A stretch of 7,266 nt of DNA from an uncultured Bacteroidales bacterium (GCA_946616385.1 CAMOIZ010000053.1:1-7266); one strand, 5' to 3'. Counted from the first letter of the stretch, positions 1 through 6,149 are shown. The notes: generated by a model from the letters alone, not told the origin. Numbers and translations are program-made.

Positions 1-110
1 TCTACATTATAATCAACGCCGTTCACGGTGACGGACGCATTCTTGCCTTCTACTGAATTTACGGTAACATCGAAATCCTTACCGTTGATCTTGAACTTAT
101 ACTGGCTCAT
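1..110 (-). CDS. Biotin carboxyl carrier subunit of decarboxylase, N-terminal part only
   Basis: Only the first 36 codons are inside the window; the gene continues past the left edge. The protein starts MSQYKFKINGKDFDVTV and continues with short alternating beta-strand-like segments, which is how Bacteroidetes biotin carrier subunits of this decarboxylase begin. In the family, the C-terminal biotinyl domain carries the lysine (AMKM-type motif) that shuttles the carboxyl group from the carboxyltransferase to the membrane beta subunit; that part is not visible here. The ATG overlaps the stop of the upstream oadG gene in an ATGA arrangement (4 bp shared), which fixes the start and suggests translational coupling. 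Identification rests on the N-terminal pattern plus position directly after mmdA and oadG, so the family call is good, but the biotin site itself is unconfirmed. Confidence 0.8.
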   Translation of the reverse strand, partial: MSQYKFKINGKDFDVTVNSVEGKNASVTVNGVDYNV

Positions 111-514
111 TTCTTTGGAGTTTTTCTGAAATTAAGTGATGGAGTTCCCCAGGCGCTCTCGTGGGGAGCATAGGTGATTATGCCGGGTTCCACGTCGTGG
201 ACGGCATTGCTGAGATGCAGATGAAGTGCCATTGCTATGGCTGCATTCACTTCTCCGCCGAGTTCGGCCTCAAGAGCCATCGCAATGGCCGCGGCCGTTT
301 CGGTATCCGGCCCGCCCTTGGCCTTCTTTCTCGAAGCCTTCGGGGCTTTCGGAGCGGAAGGCTGGGAGAGCTTTCCTATGAGGCTGTACACGAAATACAG
401 TATCACCAGCGCGGTGAACACTGTGGTGACTGCGATAAGCGCCAGGGTGAAACCGTGAGGATCGGTCTCCGCCATGCGCTTCGCGCCCTCTGTCATGTTA
501 AGGATTACAGTCAT
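107..514 (-). CDS. oadG: OadG-family small membrane (gamma/delta) subunit of Na+-pumping decarboxylase
   Basis: This 135-residue protein is the small membrane-anchored subunit that, in the oxaloacetate and methylmalonyl-CoA decarboxylase families, helps assemble the soluble carboxyltransferase onto the membrane pump. One hydrophobic helix spans roughly residues 22-46. A Lys/Pro/Ala-rich linker (about 50-68) follows, then an Ala-rich helical segment, and the C-terminal ESAWGTPSLNFRKTPKK resembles the ends of Bacteroidetes OadG proteins. The ATG shares one base with the TAA of mmdA, and its own TGA overlaps the ATG of the biotin carrier gene, so it sits in a coupled three-gene unit. An odd feature is an internal near-repeat: AAIAMAL occurs at 75-81 and again at 91-97. 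A second in-frame Met at residue 7 is a possible alternative start. The sequence family is weakly conserved, so the call leans on gene context as well as on the TM and tail. Confidence 0.82.
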   Translation of the reverse strand: MTVILNMTEGAKRMAETDPHGFTLALIAVTTVFTALVILYFVYSLIGKLSQPSAPKAPKASRKKAKGGPDTETAAAIAMALEAELGGEVNAAIAMALHLHLSNAVHDVEPGIITYAPHESAWGTPSLNFRKTPKK

Positions 515-2076
515 TACAGAGGCAGATTATCGTGTTTCTTGGCAGGAAGTTCCTGACGCTTGCCCTGCAGGCTCTCGAGTGCGCGGATTACGCGGAAACG
601 CGTGTTGCGGGGCTCGATGACATCTTCGATATAGCCCTTCTGGGCTGCCTGGTAGGGATTGTTGAACAGTTCTTCGTATTCGGCCTTCTTCTCGGCGCGG
701 ACTTCGGCCTGCCTTGCAGGATCGGCCTCGGCCTTGATCTCCTTTCCGTAGAGCACGTTCACGGCTCCGTCGGCACCCATCACCGCGATCTGTGCGGTGG
801 GCCATGCATAATTGATGTCGCCGCGTAACTGCTTGCAGCTCATCACGATGTGCGCGCCGCCGTAGGCCTTGCGCAGAGTCACCGTAACCTTGGGAACGGT
901 GGCCTCGCCGTAGGCATAGAGCAACTTGGCGCCGTTGGTGATGACTGCTCCGTACTCCTGCTGGGTGCCGGGAAGGAATCCGGGCACGTCCACGAGGGTG
1001 ACCAGAGGGATGTTGAAGGCGTCGCAGAAGCGCACGAAACGGGCTGCCTTGCGGGATGCGTTGATGTCGAGCACGCCGGCAAGCACCTTGGGCTGATTCG
1101 CCACGATGCCTACGCCGCGTCCGCCGAAATGGGCGAATCCCACGATTATGTTCTTCGCGAAATCTTTGTGGACCTCGAAGAAGTCGCCGTCGTCCACTAT
1201 GGTGCGGATGACCTCGTACATGTCGTAGGCCTTGTTGGGATTGTCGGGGATGATCTCGTTCAGCAGGTCGTCCATCCTGTTCAGAGGGTCTGAGGTCGGC
1301 CTGAAAGGAGCGGTCTCCATGTTGTTCTGGGGGATGTAACTCAGCAGGCGCTTGATGGTTTCGATGCCGTCCTGCTCATCCTCGGCCGCAAAATCGGCGA
1401 CTCCGCTCTTGCTGGCGTGCACGCTCGCTCCGCCGAGGCCTTCCTGGTCGATGTCTTCTCCCGTCACGCTCTTTACCACTGCGGGGCCGGTGAGGAACAT
1501 GTAGGAAGTGTTCTTCACCATGAGGGTGAAGTCGGTGAGGGCGGGGGAGTAGACGGCGCCGCCTGCGCAGGGACCGAAGATACCCGAAATCTGGGGAACC
1601 ACGCCGCTGGCGAGGATGTTGCGCTCGAAGATGTCGCCGTAGCCGGCGAGGGAGTCGATGCCTTCCTGGATACGCGCTCCGCCGGAGTCGTTGAGTCCGA
1701 TTACAGGGGCGCCGCAGCGCATTGCCATGTCGAGCACCTTGCAGATCTTCTCGCTCATCGTCTTGCTGAGCGATCCTCCGCTGACCGTGAAATCCTGTGC
1801 GTATACGAATACGTGGCGGCCTCCGATGGTGCCTTGTCCGGTCACCACACCGTCACCGTCCGGATGCGATTTTTCCATTCCGAAGTTCGTACAACGATGC
1901 TGGACGAACATGTCGAATTCCTCGAAACTGCCTTCGTCCAGCAGCAGGGCAAGCCGCTCACGGGCAGTGAGCTTGCCCTTTTCGTGCTGCGCGTCGATGC
2001 GCTTCTGACCACCGCCGAGCCGGGCTTTTGCACGACGTTCGACGAGGGCTGCAATCTTATCTTGTTGTATGCTCAT
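514..2076 (-). CDS. mmdA: Methylmalonyl-CoA decarboxylase / propionyl-CoA carboxylase-type carboxyltransferase (alpha subunit)
   Basis: The 520-residue product is a biotin-dependent acyl-CoA carboxyltransferase with two crotonase-like halves. It moves the carboxyl group between (S)-methylmalonyl-CoA (or a related acyl-CoA) and biotin on the carrier subunit. Visible landmarks are SGGARIQEG (131-139) and GPCAGGA (168-174) in the N-terminal half, and DVPGFLPG and YGGAH (405-409) in the C-terminal half; the glycine-rich stretches form the oxyanion holes in the family. Length is normal. I chose the ATG at 2076 (MSIQQDKIA...) rather than an in-frame ATG at 2118, because homologues begin there and because the extra 14 codons would run through the promoter -7 box. 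Next to oadG and a biotin carrier gene, and with no biotin carboxylase gene in view, a Na+-translocating decarboxylase in the succinate-to-propionate route is likelier than propionyl-CoA carboxylase. The exact acyl-CoA substrate is inferred. Confidence 0.92.
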   Translation of the reverse strand: MSIQQDKIAALVERRAKARLGGGQKRIDAQHEKGKLTARERLALLLDEGSFEEFDMFVQHRCTNFGMEKSHPDGDGVVTGQGTIGGRHVFVYAQDFTVSGGSLSKTMSEKICKVLDMAMRCGAPVIGLNDSGGARIQEGIDSLAGYGDIFERNILASGVVPQISGIFGPCAGGAVYSPALTDFTLMVKNTSYMFLTGPAVVKSVTGEDIDQEGLGGASVHASKSGVADFAAEDEQDGIETIKRLLSYIPQNNMETAPFRPTSDPLNRMDDLLNEIIPDNPNKAYDMYEVIRTIVDDGDFFEVHKDFAKNIIVGFAHFGGRGVGIVANQPKVLAGVLDINASRKAARFVRFCDAFNIPLVTLVDVPGFLPGTQQEYGAVITNGAKLLYAYGEATVPKVTVTLRKAYGGAHIVMSCKQLRGDINYAWPTAQIAVMGADGAVNVLYGKEIKAEADPARQAEVRAEKKAEYEELFNNPYQAAQKGYIEDVIEPRNTRFRVIRALESLQGKRQELPAKKHDNLPL

Positions 2077-2102
2077 AGTTAAGTGTATGTGCTTATAATA
2101 AC

Positions 2103-2133
2103 TTGCAAAGATAGCCATTTATTTTTATATTTG
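2103..2133 (+). promoter_or_regulatory. Predicted promoter of the recF operon, giving a leaderless or near-leaderless message
   Basis: TATATTTG at 2126-2133 matches the Bacteroidetes -7 consensus TAnnTTTG, and TTG at 2103-2105 sits 20 bp upstream as the -33 element. The -7 box ends only 4 bp before the recF ATG at 2138, so transcription should begin at or within a few bases of the start codon. The elements and spacing are seen directly; the start point is inferred from known promoter geometry. Confidence 0.65.
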
Positions 2134-2138
2134 TGAAA
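2106..2138 (-). promoter_or_regulatory. Predicted promoter of the mmdA-oadG-biotin carrier operon
   Basis: Read on the minus strand, TATCTTTG at 2113-2106 is a full match to the Bacteroidetes -7 consensus TAnnTTTG. A partial -33 element, TTTC at 2138-2135, lies 21 bp upstream. Transcription would start near 2100 and give an A/T-rich leader of about 25 nt without a Shine-Dalgarno sequence, as is usual in the phylum. The -33 element falls on the recF start codon, and the -7 box touches the -33 of the opposing recF promoter. Confidence 0.6.
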
Positions 2139-3235
2139 TGGATCTAAAGAGGATAGTAGTTCAGGATTTCAGGAATATCGGGTTGCAGGAACTTGAGTTT
2201 TGCCCCGATATCAATTGTATATACGGAAACAACGGAGAAGGCAAGACCAACCTCCTCGACGCTATCTGGTATCTTTCCATGACCAAGAGCGCCTTTGCAA
2301 GTTCCGACCGCTTCAATTTCCGGTACGGGACCGAAGGATTCGCCCTCTCCGGCCTCTACTCGATGCCTTCCGGGCCGGACACCCGGATCAGCATCAAGGT
2401 CGATGCCGGTGGAAAGAAACTCCGCCGCGACGACAAGCCCTACTCCCGCCTTTCCGACCACATCGGTCTGATTCCGGTGGTGATGGTATCTCCTGCCGAC
2501 GTGTCGATGGTGAGCGAAACGGGCGAGGAACGCCGCCGTTTTGCAAATGCGGTGCTTTCCCAGATGAGCGCCGAATACCTGAATGCAGTCCAGAACTACA
2601 CCCGCCTGCTGATGCAGCGCAATGCAATCCTCAAGAGCGGCCAGCCCGACTGGCAGCTGCTGGAAGTTATAGACGAGCAGATGGAGACCTGGGCATTCCC
2701 CGTATTCGAGATGCGCCGCGACCTTGCCGCCGGCCTCTCGCCCCTGGCACAGGAATTCTATGCGCAGATATCCGGAGGGAAGGAGACAGTGGGAATATCC
2801 TACAAATCCGACCTCGAACACGGCCGTCTTGCGGATATACTCCGTTCCCGCCGCGAGAAAGACAGCATCCTCAAATACACCAGCGCCGGCATCCAGAGGG
2901 ATGATTTCATCTTCGAGATGAACGGGTGGCCGATACGCCGCTGCGGTTCACAGGGACAGCAGAAATCCTTCCTCGTCGCGCTGAAATTCGCACAGTACAG
3001 CCTTATGCGCAAGGAAGGTACCAGCGCCCCCATACTGCTGCTCGACGACCTCTTCGACAAACTCGACATGGGGCGCGTGCAGAACCTTCTGAAGATGGTA
3101 TCCGGCAGTGATTTCGGGCAGATTTTCATCTCCGACAGCAACAAGGTGCGGCTCGACGGCATACTGGACGGCATCAAGGCGGAATGCAGATTCTTCGCGA
3201 CGGAAGGAGGCGTCTTCACCCGTAATGAGCAGTAG
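2138..3235 (+). CDS. recF: RecF, DNA gap-repair and recombination ATPase
   Basis: The 365-residue protein is the SMC-like ABC ATPase RecF, which works with RecO and RecR at single-strand gaps and stalled forks to load RecA. The Walker A loop is GNNGEGKT (30-37), following the typical N-terminus LKRIVVQDFRNI. The ABC signature region is SQGQQKS (271-277), and Walker B is PILLLDDLFDKLD (298-310) with D303-D304. Length is normal. The ATG at 2138 gives the expected family N-terminus, and no in-frame start lies in the short gap upstream. It is the first gene of an operon with DUF721, pdxB and DUF4301 genes, diverging from mmdA, and not beside dnaA or dnaN as in many other phyla; recF followed by DUF721 is the usual Bacteroidetes order. 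Its last 11 bp overlap the DUF721 gene. No key residue is missing. Confidence 0.95.
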   Translation: MDLKRIVVQDFRNIGLQELEFCPDINCIYGNNGEGKTNLLDAIWYLSMTKSAFASSDRFNFRYGTEGFALSGLYSMPSGPDTRISIKVDAGGKKLRRDDKPYSRLSDHIGLIPVVMVSPADVSMVSETGEERRRFANAVLSQMSAEYLNAVQNYTRLLMQRNAILKSGQPDWQLLEVIDEQMETWAFPVFEMRRDLAAGLSPLAQEFYAQISGGKETVGISYKSDLEHGRLADILRSRREKDSILKYTSAGIQRDDFIFEMNGWPIRRCGSQGQQKSFLVALKFAQYSLMRKEGTSAPILLLDDLFDKLDMGRVQNLLKMVSGSDFGQIFISDSNKVRLDGILDGIKAECRFFATEGGVFTRNEQ

Positions 3236-3554
3236 CCGCATAGCCCGCAAGACGGCCCAGCCCCTCCTGGAGGTGCTGAAAGAAATGATAGCAGACGGAG
3301 GCGCGGCCCCCAAACACAATTCCAGACTCATTTTCATGGCCTGGGACCAGGCATCTGGCGCCGCTCCCTACACTATCAAGCGCTATTTCCGCGACGGCAA
3401 ACTGTACATAACCCTGTCTTCGTCGGTGCTCTGCAGCCAACTGAGAATGCAGAAGGACGTGCTTCTTTCCAAGGTGAACGCCATCGTGGAAAAAGATGAA
3501 CTGTATATAGGAAATGCCGGAGAAGGTCCGGTAAAGGAGTTGATACTGAAATGA
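3225..3554 (+). CDS. DUF721 (DciA-like) small protein
   Basis: This 109-residue protein fits the DUF721 family. A helical N-terminus ends in a conserved tryptophan (W40, in MAWDQASG), followed by YFRDGKLYITLSSSVLCSQL and a helix with the QLxxxKxxLLxxVN pattern. The family includes DciA, the loader or partner of the replicative helicase DnaB in bacteria that lack DnaC or DnaI; Bacteroidetes members are short, and their role is inferred from that kinship. I chose the ATG at 3225 because homologues begin close to it; the open frame runs further upstream, but only inside recF. The gene overlaps recF by 11 bp, and its TGA overlaps the pdxB ATG, so translation is probably coupled on both sides. Pairing with recF fits a job in replication or fork repair. 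Confidence 0.85.
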   Translation: MSSSRIARKTAQPLLEVLKEMIADGGAAPKHNSRLIFMAWDQASGAAPYTIKRYFRDGKLYITLSSSVLCSQLRMQKDVLLSKVNAIVEKDELYIGNAGEGPVKELILK

Positions 3555-4582
3555 AATTCGTCATAGATCAGGCCATCCCCTTCATCAAGGGAGTCTTCGA
3601 ACCTTACGCATCTACCGTCTACAAAGACGGCACCGCGATCAGCCGTGAGGATCTGCTGGATGCCGATGCGCTCATTATCCGCACCCGTACCCGTTGCAAT
3701 GCGGAATTGCTGGAAGGCACACAGGTGAAGATAATCTCCACCGCAGCCATAGGCACCGACCACGTGGACATGGCGTGGTGCAACGAAAACGGTATCTTCG
3801 TGCAAAACGCTCCCGGCAGCAATGCCGGCGGGGTGATGAACTATGTCTTCTCCGCCCTCTACGGGGCCGCCAGCCGCGAAAGGATACCGCTCACAGGCGC
3901 TACCATAGGAATCGTCGGCGCCGGACATGTGGGTTCCAGAATTGAAGGCATGGCCCGCCATCTCGGGTTCAAGGTGCTGCTCTGCGACCCTCCCAGGGCG
4001 CTTGAAGAGGGCCCGGCACAGTTCGTGGAACTCGATCAGCTGCTGGCGGAGTCTGATGTTGTGTCGCTCAGCGTACCTCTGAATGCAGGCACGCAGAAAA
4101 TGGCGGACGGGAAGTTTTTCGACAAGATGAAATTCGGGGCTTTCTTCATCAACACCGCCCGCGGAGAGATAGTCGACGACGATGCGCTGATGGCGGCTTT
4201 CCCTAAGCTCGGCCCGGTAATCATCGACACCTGGAACAACGAGCCCAACGTGGACGTCAACCTGATCGCGAAGACCACGATTGCGACTCCGCACATTGCC
4301 GGATACTCGCATCAGGGCAAGCAGAGGGCTACGGCCGCCGCCGTGCGTTCGGTGGCGCGCTATTTCAAGATCGAACCCCTGTACGAGTTCTTCCCGGTCA
4401 CGGAGATCGCCGAACTCGAGGCGGTGAAACTTAATCTGACCGGCCTGACACAGGGAGAGATAACTTCGGTTTTCCAGTACAATTACCCTATCTTTACCGA
4501 CGATTTCATGTTCAGGGTGAATCCCGAGAAATTCGATGAACTTCGACACCTCTACCGATACAGGCGCGAGTTCTACATTTAG
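3551..4582 (+). CDS. pdxB: Erythronate-4-phosphate dehydrogenase PdxB
   Basis: The 343-residue protein is a D-2-hydroxyacid dehydrogenase that oxidises 4-phospho-D-erythronate to 2-oxo-3-hydroxy-4-phosphobutanoate in the DXP-dependent route to pyridoxal phosphate, upstream of SerC, PdxA and PdxJ. Substrate-binding segments flank a Rossmann domain with GAGHVG (123-128). The catalytic triad is R204 (TARGEIVDD), E231 (NNEPNVD) and H248 (PHIAGYS); the Glu-His spacing of 17 residues equals that of the E. coli enzyme. The C-terminal tail (about 285-343) matches the short Bacteroidetes version of the PdxB dimerisation domain, which separates it from SerA or generic dehydrogenases; it is some 35 residues shorter than the E. 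coli protein. It starts in an ATGA overlap with the DUF721 gene. No other B6 gene is in the window, so its place in a recF operon is metabolically unexplained. Confidence 0.92.
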   Translation: MKFVIDQAIPFIKGVFEPYASTVYKDGTAISREDLLDADALIIRTRTRCNAELLEGTQVKIISTAAIGTDHVDMAWCNENGIFVQNAPGSNAGGVMNYVFSALYGAASRERIPLTGATIGIVGAGHVGSRIEGMARHLGFKVLLCDPPRALEEGPAQFVELDQLLAESDVVSLSVPLNAGTQKMADGKFFDKMKFGAFFINTARGEIVDDDALMAAFPKLGPVIIDTWNNEPNVDVNLIAKTTIATPHIAGYSHQGKQRATAAAVRSVARYFKIEPLYEFFPVTEIAELEAVKLNLTGLTQGEITSVFQYNYPIFTDDFMFRVNPEKFDELRHLYRYRREFYI

Positions 4583-4606
4583 ATAAACCAGAATAACACA
4601 GACTAT

Positions 4607-6031
4607 ATGACCACAGAACAGCAATTGAAGTATTTCCGCGAGGGTTTCCCGTGGATGAAGATAGACGCTCCGGCAACTCCCGGAAAGGGTATAGAGGTGC
4701 TGGACGAAGAACAGCAGGAAGCCTGCATCGCTTATGCGGGGAAGGCCAGGGTGGCAGGGAAGGTTAAGTTCGTCCCCGCTTCCGGCGCAGCATCCCGCAT
4801 GTTCAAGGATATTTTCGCCGGACTCGACAAGCCCAACGATTCCGTCCGCACCCTGACGGAGAACATACGCAGCTTCGCCTTTTACGATGAAGCGCTCTTC
4901 GGAAATCCGGATCCGACATCCGATGCCGACTGCATGCATACCGCTGCGACCCTTCTCAAGGAGCCCGGGCTCGGCTACGGCAGCAAACCCAAAGGCGTTC
5001 TCAAGTTCCACCGTTATGCATCCGAAGTGCGTACAGCCCTCGCAGAGCATCTTGTCGAGGGGCAGGAATACATGCGCAATGCCGACGGCAGCGTTAATCT
5101 GGTGGTGACCATCTCCCCGGAGCACAGGGACTTGTTCGAAGCGGCCCTTGACGAGGTCAGGGAGACTTACGAGAAGCGCTACGGCGTGAAATACAACATC
5201 CGCTTCACCTATCAGTCGAAGGACACCGACACCATCGCGGTGACTCCGGACAACGAGCCTTTCCTCTGCGACGACGGCAGCGTCCTCCGCAGGCCTGCCG
5301 GGCATGGCGCTCTGATCTTCAACCTGAACGAGGTCGAAGAAGAACTTGTGTCGGTCAAGAACATCGACAACGTCGCGGTGGAGAGATTGCTGCCTGTCAC
5401 GGCCCGTTTCAAGACCGTGCTCATGGGGCGTGCGCTGCAGCTCCGCGACCGCATCTTCGGCTATCTCGAAGCTCTTGATGCCGCCTCGTCTTCCGAGACC
5501 CTGCGCCTCTGCAAGGAAGAGATTGTGCCCTTCCTTCGCGACGTCCTCTGCATAGAACTGCCGCCGGTTTCCGATGCCGCTCTGCCCGAACTCGTCCGGT
5601 CCAAACTCAACCGCCCTGTGCGTGTCTGCGGCATGGTGAAGAATCTGGGTGAACCGGGAGGCGGTCCTTTCGTCATCCGCGGCAAGGACGGCTGCACATC
5701 CCTTCAGATTCTCGAGAGCGTGCAGATCAATCCTGCCGACCCTTCCGCCGTCGCTGCGCTGAAATCCGCCACGCACTTCAATCCGGTAGACCTCGTATGC
5801 TGCCTTCGCGACTACAAGGGCCGCAAATTCAATCTTCCGGACTACGTGGATTCCGATGCCGGTTTCATTTCTTCGAAGAGTTTCCAGGGCCGTGAGTTGA
5901 GGGCTTTGGAGTTGCCCGGGCTGTGGAACGGTTCCATGAGTGATTGGAATACGCTTTTCGTAGAGGTGCCGGTCGAGACTTTCAATCCTGTCAAGGTCGT
6001 CCTGGATCTGCTGCGTCCTGCGCATCAATAG
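4607..6031 (+). CDS. DUF4301 protein, possibly a nucleotidyltransferase-like enzyme
   Basis: This 474-residue protein belongs to the Bacteroidetes-enriched family DUF4301, recognised from KVKFVPASGAASRMFK near the N-terminus and the C-terminal stretch PGLWNGSMSDW...VETFNPVKVV. No function is established. Four motifs occur in the order seen in UDP-sugar pyrophosphorylases: VPASGAASRM (56-65) where those have the glycine-rich nucleotide loop, KPKGVLKFH (127-135) like their PK(G/A)xxxF element, RPAGHGAL (229-236) like PPGHGD, and KNIDNV (251-256) like NxDN. I infer a GT-A-type nucleotidyltransferase fold; substrate and activity are unknown. Another conserved-looking stretch is LGEPGGGPF (347-355). 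There is no signal peptide or membrane helix, so it is probably cytosolic. It follows pdxB by 24 bp, with no promoter evident in the gap, so it is likely the last gene of the recF operon. The family call is firm; the enzyme idea is tentative. Confidence 0.87.
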   Translation: MTTEQQLKYFREGFPWMKIDAPATPGKGIEVLDEEQQEACIAYAGKARVAGKVKFVPASGAASRMFKDIFAGLDKPNDSVRTLTENIRSFAFYDEALFGNPDPTSDADCMHTAATLLKEPGLGYGSKPKGVLKFHRYASEVRTALAEHLVEGQEYMRNADGSVNLVVTISPEHRDLFEAALDEVRETYEKRYGVKYNIRFTYQSKDTDTIAVTPDNEPFLCDDGSVLRRPAGHGALIFNLNEVEEELVSVKNIDNVAVERLLPVTARFKTVLMGRALQLRDRIFGYLEALDAASSSETLRLCKEEIVPFLRDVLCIELPPVSDAALPELVRSKLNRPVRVCGMVKNLGEPGGGPFVIRGKDGCTSLQILESVQINPADPSAVAALKSATHFNPVDLVCCLRDYKGRKFNLPDYVDSDAGFISSKSFQGRELRALELPGLWNGSMSDWNTLFVEVPVETFNPVKVVLDLLRPAHQ

Positions 6032-6068
6032 TTTTTAATCCGGAGTAGTCGCGGTTATTCGTCTTAGG

Positions 6069-6080
6069 ATTAACGTTAAT
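6069..6080. promoter_or_regulatory. 12-bp perfect palindrome, candidate operator
   Basis: ATTAACGTTAAT is its own reverse complement. It lies in the intergenic region, 37 bp after the DUF4301 stop and about 85 bp upstream of the promoter of the TPR gene. Its left half also takes part in a separate 7-bp inverted repeat (TTAATCC at 6035-6041, GGATTAA at 6067-6073). A regulator site is possible, but none is known to me with this sequence, and the distance from the promoter is large for a repressor. Confidence 0.3.
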
Positions 6081-6149
6081 GTTGTGTTGAGCGGGAATGC
6101 CGACTGTCCGACGCCCCCGGCGGACAGCGGCCCTTTCCCGCGACACCAC
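6081..6149. other. Long imperfect GC-rich hairpin (terminator-like or structured RNA)
   Basis: Nested complementary arms are GCGGGAA (6091-6097) with TTCCCGC (6135-6141), GCCG (6099-6102) with CGGC (6128-6131), and CTGTCCG (6104-6110) with CGGACAG (6121-6127), closing on a 10-nt loop at 6111-6120. Outside these, GTGT (6084-6087) can pair with ACAC (6143-6146). That makes at least 18 GC-rich pairs, interrupted only by a one-base bulge and a small internal loop. It follows the DUF4301 stop and precedes the TPR promoter, where a transcription terminator would fit, but no run of T follows on either strand. It could instead protect a 3' end, be a small structured RNA, or be a dispersed palindromic repeat. 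Confidence 0.5.

Noticed and set aside
161..556. A plus-strand open frame across oadG and the end of mmdA
   Set aside because: It lies opposite OadG, whose transmembrane helix, tail and overlapping start and stop codons support the minus-strand reading.
1417..2082. A 221-codon open frame on the plus strand opposite mmdA (and another at 850-1293)
   Set aside because: Both lie wholly opposite the strongly conserved mmdA coding sequence; their products are composition-driven and match no family I know.
2077..2118. A 14-codon N-terminal extension of mmdA starting at 2118
   Set aside because: The extension would pass through the -7 promoter box at 2106-2113, its residues do not look like the family N-terminus, and the next ATG gives the expected MSxQxxKI start.
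2144..2821. A 225-codon minus-strand open frame opposite recF, and a 234-codon plus-strand frame at 2200-2904
   Set aside because: RecF motifs and length are intact in the real frame; these overlap it completely and show no domain.
3108..3224. A longer DUF721 protein starting at 3108 inside recF
   Set aside because: The 39 extra residues are Ser/Arg-rich and read out of frame through the conserved end of recF; the ATG at 3225 gives the normal length and N-terminus.
4583..4606. A separate promoter for the DUF4301 gene in the pdxB-DUF4301 gap
   Set aside because: The 24-bp gap contains no TAnnTTTG box and is too short to hold a full promoter.
3383..6028. An 881-codon open frame on the minus strand, opposite pdxB and the DUF4301 gene
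   Set aside because: Its codons line up exactly with the plus-strand codons of pdxB and DUF4301, which are in the same frame. A stop on the minus strand would need TTA, CTA or TCA codons in those genes, which are rare in this GC-rich coding style. The predicted protein resembles no family I recognise and spans two well-supported genes and their gap, so it is a shadow.
6081..6149. Calling the hairpin a standard intrinsic terminator
   Set aside because: The only T-run (6032-6036) lies before the hairpin, and no T-run follows the stem on either strand, so the canonical form is not met.
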